Of a stretch of 64,000 bases of DNA, positions 23,927 through 33,024 are shown in pieces. The stretch comes from Pseudonocardia kunmingensis (GTDB lineage: Bacteria; Actinomycetota; Actinomycetes; Mycobacteriales; Pseudonocardiaceae): positions 62,001 to 126,000 of the forward strand of contig NZ_VFPA01000004.1 of assembly GCF_006716445.1 (NCBI RefSeq), in the 5' to 3' direction. The translations under genes were made by a program, and so were the position numbers. The notes beneath the pieces are model-generated. The model worked only from the letters and a program-made list of their open reading frames with translations, made no database searches and was not told the DNA's origin. Position 1 is the stretch's first letter; each line of letters opens with the position of its first letter.

Positions 23927-24744
23927 CGGCGCCCGGTGCCAGGATCCAGCACGTGACCGACCTGTCGAAGCTGCCGGCCGTCGACCCGGACGTGCCCAAC
24001 GCCGCGCGCATGTACGACTACTACCTGGGCGGCTCGCACAACTTCGCCGCCGACCGGGCAGCCGCCGAGCGCGTCAAGGCCGCGTTCCCGTTCGCGGTGG
24101 AGGGTGCCCGGGCCAACCGGTTCTTCCTGCAACGGGCCGTGCGGTTCTGCGCCGAGCAGGGCATCGACCAGTTCCTCGACCTCGGCTCCGGCATCCCCAC
24201 CGTGGGCAACGTCCACGAGGCGGCCCGTGCGATCGACCCCCGGGCCCGGGTGGCCTACGTCGACAACGAGCCCGTCACCGTCGCCTCGGCGAGCGCCCTG
24301 CTCGGGGACGACCCGCTCGCGACGATCAGCATGGCCGACATCCGTGACCCGGCCGCCGTTCTCGACGCCCCGGGAGTCCGCGACCTGCTCGACCTGAGCC
24401 GCCCGGTCGCACTGCTCACCGTGGCCGTCCTGCACTTCATCGGCGACGAGGACGGCCCGGCCGAGATGCTCCGCAGCTACCGCGGCCACCTCGTCCCGGG
24501 CAGCGTCCACGTCCTGACGCACGCCCGCGCCGACGAGGACCCGGACGAGGCGACGGCCGTCTCGAACGCGTACCGGAGCACCGCCAACCCGCTCACGATC
24601 CGCAGCCGCGACGAGGTGCTCGCGCTGTTCGGGGACACCGAGCTCGTCGAGCCGGGGGTGGTCGACGCGACCGAGTGGCGGCCCGTGGACTCGATCGGCG
24701 GGCAGCATCGCGGCATGTGGGCCGGCATCGGCCGCATCCGCTGA
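23923..24744 (+). CDS. DUF574-family SAM-dependent methyltransferase, copy 2
   Basis: 273 residues from the ATG that overlaps the previous stop (ATGA at 23923-23926). An internal GTG at 23954 is an alternative start. The same family blocks are present: NAARMYDYYLGGSHNFAADR, FLDLGSGIPTVGNVHEAARA, VAYVDNEPVTVASASALLGD, VAVLHFIGDEDGPAEMLRSY. Translationally coupled to copy 1 and very similar to it, so probably a recent tandem duplication followed by divergence in the C-terminal third. Confidence 0.9.
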   Translation: MTAPGARIQHVTDLSKLPAVDPDVPNAARMYDYYLGGSHNFAADRAAAERVKAAFPFAVEGARANRFFLQRAVRFCAEQGIDQFLDLGSGIPTVGNVHEAARAIDPRARVAYVDNEPVTVASASALLGDDPLATISMADIRDPAAVLDAPGVRDLLDLSRPVALLTVAVLHFIGDEDGPAEMLRSYRGHLVPGSVHVLTHARADEDPDEATAVSNAYRSTANPLTIRSRDEVLALFGDTELVEPGVVDATEWRPVDSIGGQHRGMWAGIGRIR

Positions 24745-24864
24745 CCCCGGGTCGTCCGGTGGTACGTCCGAGGCGTACGTCGGCGGCGCCGCCCCCGCGC
24801 GGCGCGGCCCGAGCGGCTCGGGTCCCGGTGGACGCGCACAGCGAGTAGCGGCACGATCCGCCAG

Positions 24865-25671
24865 GTGAGCGACGCGTCGGAGCTGTCCCCGTTCGACCCC
24901 GACGTGCCGAACCCGGCCCGGATGTACGACTGCTTCCTCGGCGGCTCGCACAACTTCGCCGCCGACCGGGCCGCGGCCGGGCGGGTCGAGGAGAACGTGC
25001 CGTGGGTGGTGGCCGCGGTGCGGGCCAACCGGTTCTTCCTGGGGCGCGCGGTGCGGTTCTGCCTCGCCGAGGGCGTGGACCAGTTCCTCGACCTCGGCTC
25101 GGGCATCCCCACGGTCGGGCACGTGCACGAGGTCGCGCAGAGGGTCTCCCCGCGGGCCCGGGTGGCCTACGTCGACGTCGAACCGGTCACCGTCGCGTCC
25201 GCGGCCGCCCTGCTCGACGGCGACGCGCGCACCACGATCACCGCCGCGGACATGCGCGACCCGGACGCCGTCTTCGACGCTCCCGGCGTCCGCGACCTGC
25301 TCGACCTGTCCCGCCCGGTCGCGCTCCTCACCGTGTCCGTGCTGCACTACCTGTCCGACGAGGACGACCCCGTCGCGCTCGTCGAGCGCTACCGGCGGCG
25401 GCTCGTCCCCGGCAGCCTGCACGTCCTGTCGCACGTCACGGGCGACCACGACCCGGACCCGATGGCCGCGGCGGAGCGGGTCTACCGCGGCACCGCCACA
25501 CCGCTCACGTTCCGGCCCCGCAGGCGGATCGAGGAGATGCTCGCCGGCACCGAGCTGGTCGAGCCCGGCCTGGTCGACGCGTCGCAGTGGCGACCGCAGG
25601 ACCCGGCGGACGCCCAGCACCGCGGGTTCTGGGCCGGGGTGGGCCGGATCGGGCAGTATCGGCGGGTGTGA
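24865..25671 (+). CDS. DUF574-family SAM-dependent methyltransferase, copy 3
   Basis: 268 residues from GTG 24865, 120 bp after copy 2. It shows small departures at otherwise fixed sites. The first block reads NPARMYDCFLGGSHNF (Cys in place of Tyr, Pro in place of Ala). The SAM-contact strand reads VAYVDVEPVTVASAAALL (Val in place of Asn). FLDLGSGIPTVGHVHE is kept. These could alter substrate preference without abolishing SAM binding. It overlaps copy 4 by GTGA. Confidence 0.88.
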   Translation: MSDASELSPFDPDVPNPARMYDCFLGGSHNFAADRAAAGRVEENVPWVVAAVRANRFFLGRAVRFCLAEGVDQFLDLGSGIPTVGHVHEVAQRVSPRARVAYVDVEPVTVASAAALLDGDARTTITAADMRDPDAVFDAPGVRDLLDLSRPVALLTVSVLHYLSDEDDPVALVERYRRRLVPGSLHVLSHVTGDHDPDPMAAAERVYRGTATPLTFRPRRRIEEMLAGTELVEPGLVDASQWRPQDPADAQHRGFWAGVGRIGQYRRV

Positions 25672-26459
25672 CGGACCTGTCCCGGCTCCCCGACGTCGAC
25701 ATCACCGTGCCGAACGCCGCGCGCATGTACGACTACCACCTCGGCGGCTCCCACAACTTCGCCGCCGACCGCGCCGCCGCCGACCGCACCCGCGAGGTCA
25801 TGCCCTGGATCGTGGAGGCGGTGCGGGCGAACCGGCGCTTCCTGGGGCGCGCCGTGCGGTTTTGCCGCGCGGCGGGCATCGACCAGTTCCTCGACCTCGG
25901 CTCGGGCATCCCGACCGTGGGCAACGTGCACGAGATCGCCCGTTCCGGCGGGGGCGCGGCCCGGGTGGCGTACGTCGACAACGAGGCCGTGACGGTCGCG
26001 TCCGCGGCGGCCCTGCTCGAGGACGACCCGCTCACGACGATCACCAGCGCCGACATGCGCGACCCCGATGCGGTCTTCGACGCCCCCGGCGTCCGGGACC
26101 TGCTCGACCTGTCCCGTCCGGTCGCGCTGCTCACCGTCGCCGTGCTGCACTTCGTCTCCGACGACGACGACCCGGTCGCCCTCTGCGCCGCCTACCGCGC
26201 GCGGCTGGCGCCGGGCAGCATGCACGTGCTCTCGCACGTCACGGCCGACCACGACCCGGACACGGCCGCCGCGGCGGCGAGCACGTACCAGCGCACGGCC
26301 CACCCGATCTGGCCGCGCTCGCGCGCCCGCATCGCCACGATGTTCGGCGACGCGCAGCTCGTGGAGCCCGGTCTCGTCGACGCGAGCGGCTGGCGCCCGG
26401 ACGGCGACGTGGCCGACGAGCACGTCGGCTTCACCGCGGGCGTGGCCCGGCTCCCCTGA
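25668..26459 (+). CDS. DUF574-family SAM-dependent methyltransferase, copy 4
   Basis: 263 residues from GTG 25668, coupled to copy 3 by a 4-bp GTGA overlap. Blocks NAARMYDYHLGGSHNFAADR, FLDLGSGIPTVGNVHEIAR, VAYVDNEAVTVASAAALLED and VAVLHFVSDDDDPVALC. The last of the tandem set; it ends 10 bp before the convergent membrane-protein gene. Confidence 0.9.
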   Translation: MTDLSRLPDVDITVPNAARMYDYHLGGSHNFAADRAAADRTREVMPWIVEAVRANRRFLGRAVRFCRAAGIDQFLDLGSGIPTVGNVHEIARSGGGAARVAYVDNEAVTVASAAALLEDDPLTTITSADMRDPDAVFDAPGVRDLLDLSRPVALLTVAVLHFVSDDDDPVALCAAYRARLAPGSMHVLSHVTADHDPDTAAAAASTYQRTAHPIWPRSRARIATMFGDAQLVEPGLVDASGWRPDGDVADEHVGFTAGVARLP

Positions 26460-26469
26460 GACCGGGCCG

Positions 26470-26982
26470 CTACCGCCCGCCGCGGATCGCGTCGTACACG
26501 GCCGCGGTGACCAGCCCGTAAGCCAGGTGCGGCACGAGGTCCGACAGCCAGGAGCTGCCCGACCAGTGGCGCGGGTCGGTCACGCCCATCGCGGCCATGG
26601 GCCCGGTGGTCCCGACGTTCACCGCGATCCCGACGCCCGCGCCGAGCACCGGGAGGGGCACTCGCGCGAGCCGGTTGCGCACCAGCCCGTACACCGCCCC
26701 CGTGCCCACGCCGGCGACGATCCCGAGCAGCGCGCCGATCCCGGAACGGCGGTTGCCCGCCTCCTCGCTGTCCGGCCCCCGGGCCGCGAGGTCCACGCCG
26801 GCCAGCTCCTCCGCCCGGCGCACCGTGGTCTCGGGCGTCGTGCTCGCCGGCCGGGCGCGTACGACCATGTCGAGGTAGGTCACGAGGTTCAGCGCCGTGG
26901 TGCCGGCCGCTCCCGCGGCGAGCCCGGCCAGGAGTGCTCCCATGGGTCCGGGCTTCCCCACGGAGACGGCCTTAGTCACCAC
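26470..26982 (-). CDS. Integral membrane protein of unknown function
   Basis: 170 residues from a GTG at 26982 (a second GTG at 26979). About four hydrophobic segments: GALLAGLAAGAAGTTALNLV, IGALLGIVAGVGTGAVYGLV, VLGAGVGIAVNVGTTGPMAA, and DLVPHLAYGLVTAAVYDAI. The HLAYGLVTAAVYD ending and Gly-rich helices resemble YagU/DUF1440-like small membrane proteins. Its start overlaps the end of the tricorn protease gene by 11 bp, so the two are co-transcribed. Function unknown. Confidence 0.7.
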   Translation of the reverse strand: MVTKAVSVGKPGPMGALLAGLAAGAAGTTALNLVTYLDMVVRARPASTTPETTVRRAEELAGVDLAARGPDSEEAGNRRSGIGALLGIVAGVGTGAVYGLVRNRLARVPLPVLGAGVGIAVNVGTTGPMAAMGVTDPRHWSGSSWLSDLVPHLAYGLVTAAVYDAIRGGR

Positions 26983-29900
26983 GCCCGGTGCGAGGTGGCA
27001 GCTCCGGGCGGCGGCGGGAGGGGCGGGTGGCGGGGTCCGGCGGTGCGGCGGCGGGCCGCGCCGCCAGCTCGGCGAGCGCGATGTCGACCGCGCGCTCCAG
27101 CTGCGGGTCGCGCCCGGCCACCCAGTCCTGCGGGCGCACCACGACCTCGACGTCCGGGTCGACGCCGTGGTTCTCCACCGACCACCCCGTGTCGTCGAAC
27201 CAGTGCCCGTAGCGCGGCTGCGTGACGCCGGTGCCGTCGACGAGGCGGTAGCGGCTGTCGATGCCGATCACCCCGCCCCAGGTGCGCACGCCGACGACCG
27301 GGCCGATGCCGAGGCGCTTGATCGCGGCCGTGACGATGTCGCCGTCGGAGCCTGCCAGCTCGTCGGCGATCGCGACGACCGGGCCGCGCGGCGCGTCCTC
27401 GGGGTAGGTGCTCGCCTGGCGGTGCCGCGGCGCGGACCAGCCGATCACCTTGCGCGCCAGCTTCTCCACCACCAGCTCCGAGGTGTGCCCGCCGCTGTTG
27501 CCGCGGACGTCGAGGACCAGGCCCTCGCGGGAGGTCTCGCGGGAGAGGTCGCGGTGCAGCTGCGCCCATCCCGGCGCCATCATGTCCGGGACGTGCAGGT
27601 AGCCGAGCCTGCCCTCGGAGCGGTCGGCCACGAACGCGCGCCGCCCGGCCACCCAGTCCTGGTAGCGCAGCGCGGCCTCGGACGCGAGCGGCCGGACGAC
27701 GACGCGGCGCACCTGCCCGGCGTCGGCGCGCTCCGGACCGGAGCGCACGGTGAGCTCGACCAGCTCGTCGGCCCCGGAGAGCAGCAGCGGCGCAGGCCCG
27801 TACCGCGGGTCGACAGGCCGGCCGCCGACCTCGAGGAGCACGTCGCCCGCGCGGACGTCCACCCCGGGTCCGGTGAGCGGGCTGCGCGCGGCCGGTGCCG
27901 ACGTCTCCGGCGGCAGCACCCGCGCGACCCGCCAGCCCTCACCGTCGGGCGCGGGCTCCAGGTCGGCACCGAGCAGCCCCGGCCGTCCGCCCGGGTCGCC
28001 CCCGGCACCCGCCCGGACGTAGGCGTGGGAGGTGCCCAGCTCCCCCTGCAGCTCCCACAGCAGGTCGACGAGGTCGTCGTGGCTGCCGACGGCGTCGACG
28101 AGCGGCCGGTAGCGCTCCAGCTCGGCGGTCCAGTCCACGCCCGCCATGTCGGCCACCCAGAAGTGGTCGCGCATGAGCCGGCCCGCCTCGTCGAACATCT
28201 GCCGCCACTCGGCGGCGGGGTCGACCGTGACGACGATGCGCCGCGTGTCGACCTCGAACTCGTCGCCCTCACCGCCACTGGGCGCGTCCGAGCCGGAGCG
28301 GTCGCTGCGCAGCACGCGCAGGGCCCGCCCCTCGCGCACGACCAGCCGGGTGCCGTCGCCGCTGACGTCGAACGCGCTCACCGGGTCGGCGATGACGTCG
28401 AGCTTGCGCCGCACCAGGTCGAAGCGCTCCAGCACGGGCCGCTCGGCCCGCTCGTCGGTGCCGGCGATCGTGTCCCCGAGCACCCCGGACACGGGGAGGC
28501 GGTACCAGAGCAGGCAGTCCTTGGCCGCCCGCATGCCGCTGTAGCGGGCCGCCGGGACCGGCACCGGCACGACCCGCGCCGCGAGCCCGTCGACGTCGAC
28601 GACCACCGCGGGCGGGGCGGCCGCGTCCGCCGCCGGCTCGTCCGGGGCGGGGGCGTCCGACGAGGGGTCGGCGGCGGCCGGGGCGCGCAGGTCGGCGGGC
28701 CCCTCCTCGCCCGGCGAGACCGGGCGCCCGTCCGGGCTCGCCCCGAACGGCGAGGGCGTGCGAGCCGCCAACGGCACCAGGAACGGGCGCCACGAGGCCG
28801 GGAACGTCAGGTCGAAGGAGTGCTCGTCGTAGATCGGGTCGAAGCTGCGCCGCGACAGGAACGCCAGGTACTTGCCGTCGGCGGTGAACGTGGGATCGGT
28901 GTCGGCGAAGCGCGGCTCGGTGACCGCCACCAGCGTGTCGTCGGCCAGCCACGCCATCATGATCCGCGACAGGCCGGCCTCGACCGGGTCGCTGTAGGCC
29001 AGCCACGCGCTGTCGGGTGACCAGCACAGGTCGGCGACCTCCCGGTCGGCGCCGCGCGCGAGCTGCCGCAGCGCGCCGGAGGCGGTGTCGAGCACCAGGA
29101 GCCTGCCGTCGTGCGCGGCGATCGCCACGGCCGACCCGTCGGGCGCGGGCGCGAGTTCCAGCACGCGCCCGACCTGACCCGCGCCCAGGCGGCGCAGCGG
29201 CGGCGCACCGTCGCCGCGGTCGTCCAGCGGGGCGATGCAGACCGCGTCCTCCCCCTCCGCGTCGTCGACCCACACGGCCCTGTCCTCGCCCAGCGGCCGG
29301 GCGAGCCGGGCGCGCACCCCGGGCTCGGCGAGCAGGGCGCGGGCCGGTCCGTCGCGGTGGGTGAGCCGGTGCACCGTGCCGCGGACCAGCGCGATGCTCG
29401 TGCGGCCGGTGCGGTCCGGAGCCGCCCATGTCAGCTCGCGGTCGGTGGCCACCCGGAACGGCTCCCGGCGGCTGCGCGGGCCCCCGAGGCGGACGTCGAG
29501 CCGCCGCGGGGACGCGTCCAGCGAGTCGAGGATCCACAGCTCGCCCGCCGACTCGTAGACCACCCGCTGCCCGTCGGTGCTCGCGTGCCGCACGTAGAAC
29601 GCGGGGGCGTCCGGGCCACCGTGGTCGGTGTGGCGGCGCAACCCGGTGCCGTCGGGGCCGAGGGAGTAGAGGTTCCCCCAGCCCTCGTGGTCGGACAGGA
29701 ACGCGATGCGCATCCCCGCGCCCGAGCCGACGAGCATCGGCGAGGAGAGCTGGCCCTCGAGGTCGGCCGCGAGCCGCTCGAACTCCCCCGACCCGGTGCG
29801 GTCCCACCACAGCCGCCCCGCCGTGCCGCCCCGGTAGCGCTTCCACCACGCGGGCTCGCGGACCATCACGGTGCCGACGACGACGGTGGGCCCGTCGGCG

Positions 29901-30322
29901 TGCAGCGCCACGTCGGACACCGGCCCGAGGTCGAGCCGGCGCGGGGTGCCGCCCTCGGCGGGGATCGCGTAGGCCCAGCCCCGCCGCGCCGACGCCTGCC
30001 CCGCCGCGCTCACCGCGAGCACCTCGCCGTCCGGCGTCCAGCCCAGCGACTGCGCCCGCGGGTCACCCCAGTACGTCAGCCGCCGCACGCCCCCGCCCTC
30101 GACGTCGCTCACGTAGACCTCCGGGGCGCCGTCGCGCCACGAGGTCCACGCGACGCGCGTGCCGTCCGGCGACAGGCGCGGCTGGGCGACCGGAACGGCG
30201 TCGGCGGTGAGCCGGTAGGCACGGCCGCCGGCCAGCGGTGCCGTCCACACGTCGTCCTCGGCGGTGAGGACGAGCGTGTCGCCGTGCAGGTGCGGGAAGC
30301 GAAGGTAGTACCTCGATCGCAT
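26972..30322 (-). CDS. Tricorn protease homologue (S41 family)
   Basis: 1,116-residue cytosolic peptidase that trims peptides released by the proteasome or Lon-type proteases. The N-terminal part holds WD40/beta-propeller blades (repeated PDG / SPDG motifs, e.g. PRLSPDGTRVAWTSWRDG). Then come a PDZ domain (about 800-880, VRAGDVLLEVGGRPVD) and the C-terminal S41 domain. Catalytic-site matches to archaeal tricorn: Ser-His in LGTSHAYVRAG, the nucleophile Ser in ELAGSDGDIVTAAIKR, and the Glu in WSVENHGVDPDVEV. An acidic/Pro-Ala-rich insert of about 60 residues (ASPDGRPVSPGEEGPADL onward) sits between the propellers. It is followed in the operon by the small membrane protein. Confidence 0.93.
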   Translation of the reverse strand: MRSRYYLRFPHLHGDTLVLTAEDDVWTAPLAGGRAYRLTADAVPVAQPRLSPDGTRVAWTSWRDGAPEVYVSDVEGGGVRRLTYWGDPRAQSLGWTPDGEVLAVSAAGQASARRGWAYAIPAEGGTPRRLDLGPVSDVALHADGPTVVVGTVMVREPAWWKRYRGGTAGRLWWDRTGSGEFERLAADLEGQLSSPMLVGSGAGMRIAFLSDHEGWGNLYSLGPDGTGLRRHTDHGGPDAPAFYVRHASTDGQRVVYESAGELWILDSLDASPRRLDVRLGGPRSRREPFRVATDRELTWAAPDRTGRTSIALVRGTVHRLTHRDGPARALLAEPGVRARLARPLGEDRAVWVDDAEGEDAVCIAPLDDRGDGAPPLRRLGAGQVGRVLELAPAPDGSAVAIAAHDGRLLVLDTASGALRQLARGADREVADLCWSPDSAWLAYSDPVEAGLSRIMMAWLADDTLVAVTEPRFADTDPTFTADGKYLAFLSRRSFDPIYDEHSFDLTFPASWRPFLVPLAARTPSPFGASPDGRPVSPGEEGPADLRAPAAADPSSDAPAPDEPAADAAAPPAVVVDVDGLAARVVPVPVPAARYSGMRAAKDCLLWYRLPVSGVLGDTIAGTDERAERPVLERFDLVRRKLDVIADPVSAFDVSGDGTRLVVREGRALRVLRSDRSGSDAPSGGEGDEFEVDTRRIVVTVDPAAEWRQMFDEAGRLMRDHFWVADMAGVDWTAELERYRPLVDAVGSHDDLVDLLWELQGELGTSHAYVRAGAGGDPGGRPGLLGADLEPAPDGEGWRVARVLPPETSAPAARSPLTGPGVDVRAGDVLLEVGGRPVDPRYGPAPLLLSGADELVELTVRSGPERADAGQVRRVVVRPLASEAALRYQDWVAGRRAFVADRSEGRLGYLHVPDMMAPGWAQLHRDLSRETSREGLVLDVRGNSGGHTSELVVEKLARKVIGWSAPRHRQASTYPEDAPRGPVVAIADELAGSDGDIVTAAIKRLGIGPVVGVRTWGGVIGIDSRYRLVDGTGVTQPRYGHWFDDTGWSVENHGVDPDVEVVVRPQDWVAGRDPQLERAVDIALAELAARPAAAPPDPATRPSRRRPELPPRTGRGD

Positions 30323-30390
30323 GAACGCGACGGTATCGAGTGACCACGACGAGCGACGGAGTACGGCGAACTCACCCGGACGGCGCCAGG

Positions 30391-31668
30391 ATGAGCGGTA
30401 TGCGTCGTGGATGGGTTTCCGGTCCGGTCCGGCGAGCCGTCGTGGCGGCAGGGGTGTCCACCGTGCTCGGCATCACCGGGTGCACCAGCCCGGACGCCGC
30501 CTCCGTCGAGGGCGGGGGCGGGGGCGCGGGCACCGCACCGGCCGCGACGGGCACCACGGGGAGCCCGGCCCCCAGCCGCACCGGCACCCCGGACCTGCAG
30601 GTCGAGGTCGTGGCCGCCGGCCTCGCCCACGTCTGGGACATCGGCGTCCTGCCCGATGGCCGCGCGCTCGTCACCGAGCGGGGCGGGCGGATCGTGCTGC
30701 TCTCCGGCACCACCCCCGGCGCCACGGTCACCCCGGTCGCCGCCGACCTCTCCGACGTCCACGTCCGCGGCGAGGGCGGGCTGATGGGCATGGTCGTGCA
30801 CCCCGACTTCGCGCAGTCGCGCCGCTTCACCACCTGCCAGACCCACATGCAGGAGGGGGATCCCACCGACGTCCGGCTCGTGACGTGGGAGTTGTCGGCG
30901 GACGGGGCCGCGGCGACCCGGGTGGCGGACCCGCTCGTCGGCGGGCTCCCGATCAACCCGTCCGGCCGGCACTCCGGCTGCCGCCCGACCGTCGCGGACG
31001 ACGGCAGCCTGCTCGTCGGCACCGGCGACACCGCCCGCGGCGCGCTCTCACAGGACCTGGCCTCGCTGGGCGGCAAGGTGCTGCGCCTGGACCTCGCCAC
31101 CGGCGAGCCCGCCGAGGGCAACCCGTTCGCCGACGCCGAGAACCCGGCGCAGCAGCTCGTGTACACCTACGGGCACCGCAACGTCCAGGGCGTCGCCGTG
31201 CAGCCGGGCACCGGGGAGGTCTACACGGCCGAGCACGGCCCCACCACCGACGACGAGGTCAACCGCCTGCGCGCGGGCGGCAACTACGGGTGGGACCCGT
31301 CGCAGGGCGGCACCGTCGGCGGCTACGACGAGTCCGTGCCGATGACCGACCTCGATCGGTTCCCGGACGCGGTCCCGGCCGCGTGGAGCTCGGGCAGCCC
31401 GGTGGAGGCGATCTCCGGTGCCGCGTTCCTGTCCGGCCCGCAGTGGGGCGAGCTGGACGGGGACCTGGCGGTCGGGGCCCTGCGCGGGGAGAAGCTGCTG
31501 CTCATGGGCCTCGGCCCGGACGGCGCGGTCGCGGAGGTCAGCGTGCCCGCTCCCCTGGACGGCGCGTACGGCCGCCTGCGCGCAGTGCGCCTGACGACGG
31601 ACGGAGCACTCCTGGTGTCGACGTCGAACGGATCGGACGACCAGGTCCTGCGCATCACCCCCGTCTGA
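30391..31668 (+). CDS. PQQ-type glucose/sorbosone dehydrogenase lipoprotein
   Basis: Exported soluble aldose dehydrogenase of the six-bladed propeller family (YliI/GDH-B). The signal peptide ends in LGITGC (Cys31), so it is a lipoprotein. GLAHVWDIGVLPDGRALVTERGG, GEGGLMGMVVHPDFAQS, NPSGRHSGCRPTVADDGSLLVGTGD, YGHRNVQGVAVQPGTGEVYTAEHGP and RAGGNYGWDPSQGG are the family motifs. RNxQG and the HGP-x-DDE segment supply Ca and PQQ ligands. The host's ability to make PQQ cannot be judged. Start ATG 30391 follows CCAGGA; an in-frame ATG at 30340 would put 17 residues before the signal peptide. Divergent to tricorn. Confidence 0.88.
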   Translation: MSGMRRGWVSGPVRRAVVAAGVSTVLGITGCTSPDAASVEGGGGGAGTAPAATGTTGSPAPSRTGTPDLQVEVVAAGLAHVWDIGVLPDGRALVTERGGRIVLLSGTTPGATVTPVAADLSDVHVRGEGGLMGMVVHPDFAQSRRFTTCQTHMQEGDPTDVRLVTWELSADGAAATRVADPLVGGLPINPSGRHSGCRPTVADDGSLLVGTGDTARGALSQDLASLGGKVLRLDLATGEPAEGNPFADAENPAQQLVYTYGHRNVQGVAVQPGTGEVYTAEHGPTTDDEVNRLRAGGNYGWDPSQGGTVGGYDESVPMTDLDRFPDAVPAAWSSGSPVEAISGAAFLSGPQWGELDGDLAVGALRGEKLLLMGLGPDGAVAEVSVPAPLDGAYGRLRAVRLTTDGALLVSTSNGSDDQVLRITPV

Positions 31669-31669
31669 G

Positions 31670-31728
31670 CACCTTGGAGCCCTACTGCTGTTTTCTCGGC
31701 CTCTGAACAGCAGTACGGCTCCAAGGTG
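31670..31728. repeat. Long palindrome, copy 1
   Basis: Arms of 23 bp (CACCTTGGAGCCCTACTGC then TGTT, and its reverse complement with one mismatch) are separated by 13 nt. It lies 2 bp after the sugar dehydrogenase stop and 4 bp before the end of the convergent DUF2277 gene, where it could serve as a bidirectional terminator. The arm sequence is shared with copies 2 and 3 below. Confidence 0.85.
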
Positions 31729-31731
31729 GGG

Positions 31732-32013
31732 TCAGCGCGTGCCGTAGCGGAGAGCTGCCCGCTCCCTCGCCTTGGCCGCCTCCACCTCGCGGTCCTTCGG
31801 TGGGGCCGTCGTCACCAGCTCGTCGAGCAGCCGCTGCGTGGCCTCCGCGACCGCCTCGACGGCCCGGGCGAACGCCTCGGCATTGGCCTGCGACGGCTGC
31901 GCGGAACCACTGATCTTCCGCACGTACTGCAGGGCTGCAGCCTGCACTTCGTCCGATCGGGCAGGCGGCTCGAAGTTGTGCAAGGTCCGAATGTTGCGGC
32001 ACACGCCCCCCAT
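31732..32013 (-). CDS. DUF2277 family protein
   Basis: 93 residues. MGGVCRNIRTLHNFEPPAR, then VQAAALQYVRKISGSAQPSQ and a helical tail with AFARAVEAVAEATQRLLDELVTTAPPKDR. This matches the small DUF2277 family, where CRNIR.LxNFxPPaT is fixed. Function unknown. The gene stands between two copies of the long palindrome, one downstream (31670) and one in its promoter region (32027). Confidence 0.88.
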   Translation of the reverse strand: MGGVCRNIRTLHNFEPPARSDEVQAAALQYVRKISGSAQPSQANAEAFARAVEAVAEATQRLLDELVTTAPPKDREVEAAKARERAALRYGTR

Positions 32014-32026
32014 CGTGCACCCACGA

Positions 32027-32093
32027 CCCGCACCTTGGAGCCGTACTGCTGTTCTCGGCGCCGAAAAACAGCAGGACGGCTCCAAGGTGCGGG
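32027..32093. repeat. Long palindrome, copy 2
   Basis: Arms of about 26-27 bp beginning CCCGCACCTTGGAGCCGT, with one mismatch and a 13-nt loop. Unlike copies 1 and 3, it lies between divergent genes (DUF2277 start 32013, nuclease start 32167), so it cannot be only a terminator. It may be a mobile palindromic element or a protein-binding site. Confidence 0.85.
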
Positions 32094-32166
32094 ATGTTGA
32101 TCCTTTTGTGGATGGGGTGTGGATGGAAATCCTGCCGGGTCTGGTCCTTGCCGGACCGTCACCGTC

Positions 32167-33024
32167 ATGAATCTTCCTCCCCTCCCCCTCGTCTTCCGGG
32201 GATCCCAAGCCGTGGCCAGCGGGATGCTCACGCGCGGGCAGCTGCGCAGCACCGCACTGCAACGCCTCACCCGGGACGTGTACGCGGCTCCCGGTGCCAA
32301 GCTGACCCACGGCCTCCGCTGCCGGGCCCTCGCCCTGGCCCTTCCGGAAGGAGCGGTGATCACAGGCCGCTCCGCGGCAACAGTGCGTGGGGTTGCGCTC
32401 GCGTGGCCGGAGGACGACGTGCAGGTCCTCGCGCCGTTGGAGATGCGGATCGGGTACCGGAACGGGATCTCCGTGCGGCGGACGGAGATCGAGCCCGACG
32501 ACTGGGAACCGTGGGCAGGCGGACGCCTCGCCTCCCCGCTGCGGACGGCGCTCGACCTGCTGCTCTGCCGACCGCTCCCGGACGCGGTGGCCGACCTGGA
32601 CGCGATGCTGCGCGCGGGGAAGGTCGAGCGCGCAGCCGTGGAGCGCATGGTCGCGACCCGGTCGGACAACGGGATCGTCCTCGCGCGGCAGGCCGTCACG
32701 CTGACGGACCCGAGCGCCGAGTCGTTGCCGGAGTCGCGGATGCGGGTGCACCTCGTCCTGGCCGGCCTCGACCCGGTACCCCAGTACTGGATCGAGGACG
32801 GCGGCGGGCGCATCGCCCGGGTCGATCTGGCGTTCCCCGAGCACAAGGTGGCCGTCGAGTACGACGGCGACTGGCGCGACGGGGAGTCGTGGGCACTGAA
32901 CCGCGACCGCGACCGGCTCAACCGCGTCCACGCGCTGGACTGGACGGTGGTCTTCGTTACAGCGCCGCTCCTACGAGACGACCGGAAGATGGTGCGAACG
33001 GTCCGCGCCACCCTCCCCACCTGA
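32167..33024 (+). CDS. AbiEi/DUF559-type protein with Vsr-like endonuclease domain
   Basis: 285 residues. The N-terminal part (ASGMLTRGQLRSTALQRL then YAAPGAKLTHGLRCRALALAL, ITGRSAATVRGVAL) is the winged-helix/antitoxin-like AbiEi_4 region. The C-terminal 100 residues (PVPQYWIEDGGGRIARVDLA then FPEHKVAVEYDGDWRDGESWALNRDRDRLN) form the DUF559/Vsr-like PD-(D/E)xK fold; D and E in VDLAF...AVEYDGD are the likely metal ligands. This family is common and often multi-copy in actinobacteria. Its role is unsettled, with toxin/antitoxin or DNA nick processing suggested. The gene is bracketed by palindrome copies 2 and 3. Confidence 0.85.
   Translation: MNLPPLPLVFRGSQAVASGMLTRGQLRSTALQRLTRDVYAAPGAKLTHGLRCRALALALPEGAVITGRSAATVRGVALAWPEDDVQVLAPLEMRIGYRNGISVRRTEIEPDDWEPWAGGRLASPLRTALDLLLCRPLPDAVADLDAMLRAGKVERAAVERMVATRSDNGIVLARQAVTLTDPSAESLPESRMRVHLVLAGLDPVPQYWIEDGGGRIARVDLAFPEHKVAVEYDGDWRDGESWALNRDRDRLNRVHALDWTVVFVTAPLLRDDRKMVRTVRATLPT

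Noticed and set aside
27000..30300. Plus-strand frames within the tricorn protease gene
   Set aside because: They are shadows; the minus strand carries propeller, PDZ and S41 motifs without interruption.
30340..30390. Upstream ATG for the sugar dehydrogenase lipoprotein
   Set aside because: It would place 17 polar residues before the signal peptide and lacks a ribosome site; ATG 30391 has CCAGGA before it and begins right at the signal peptide.
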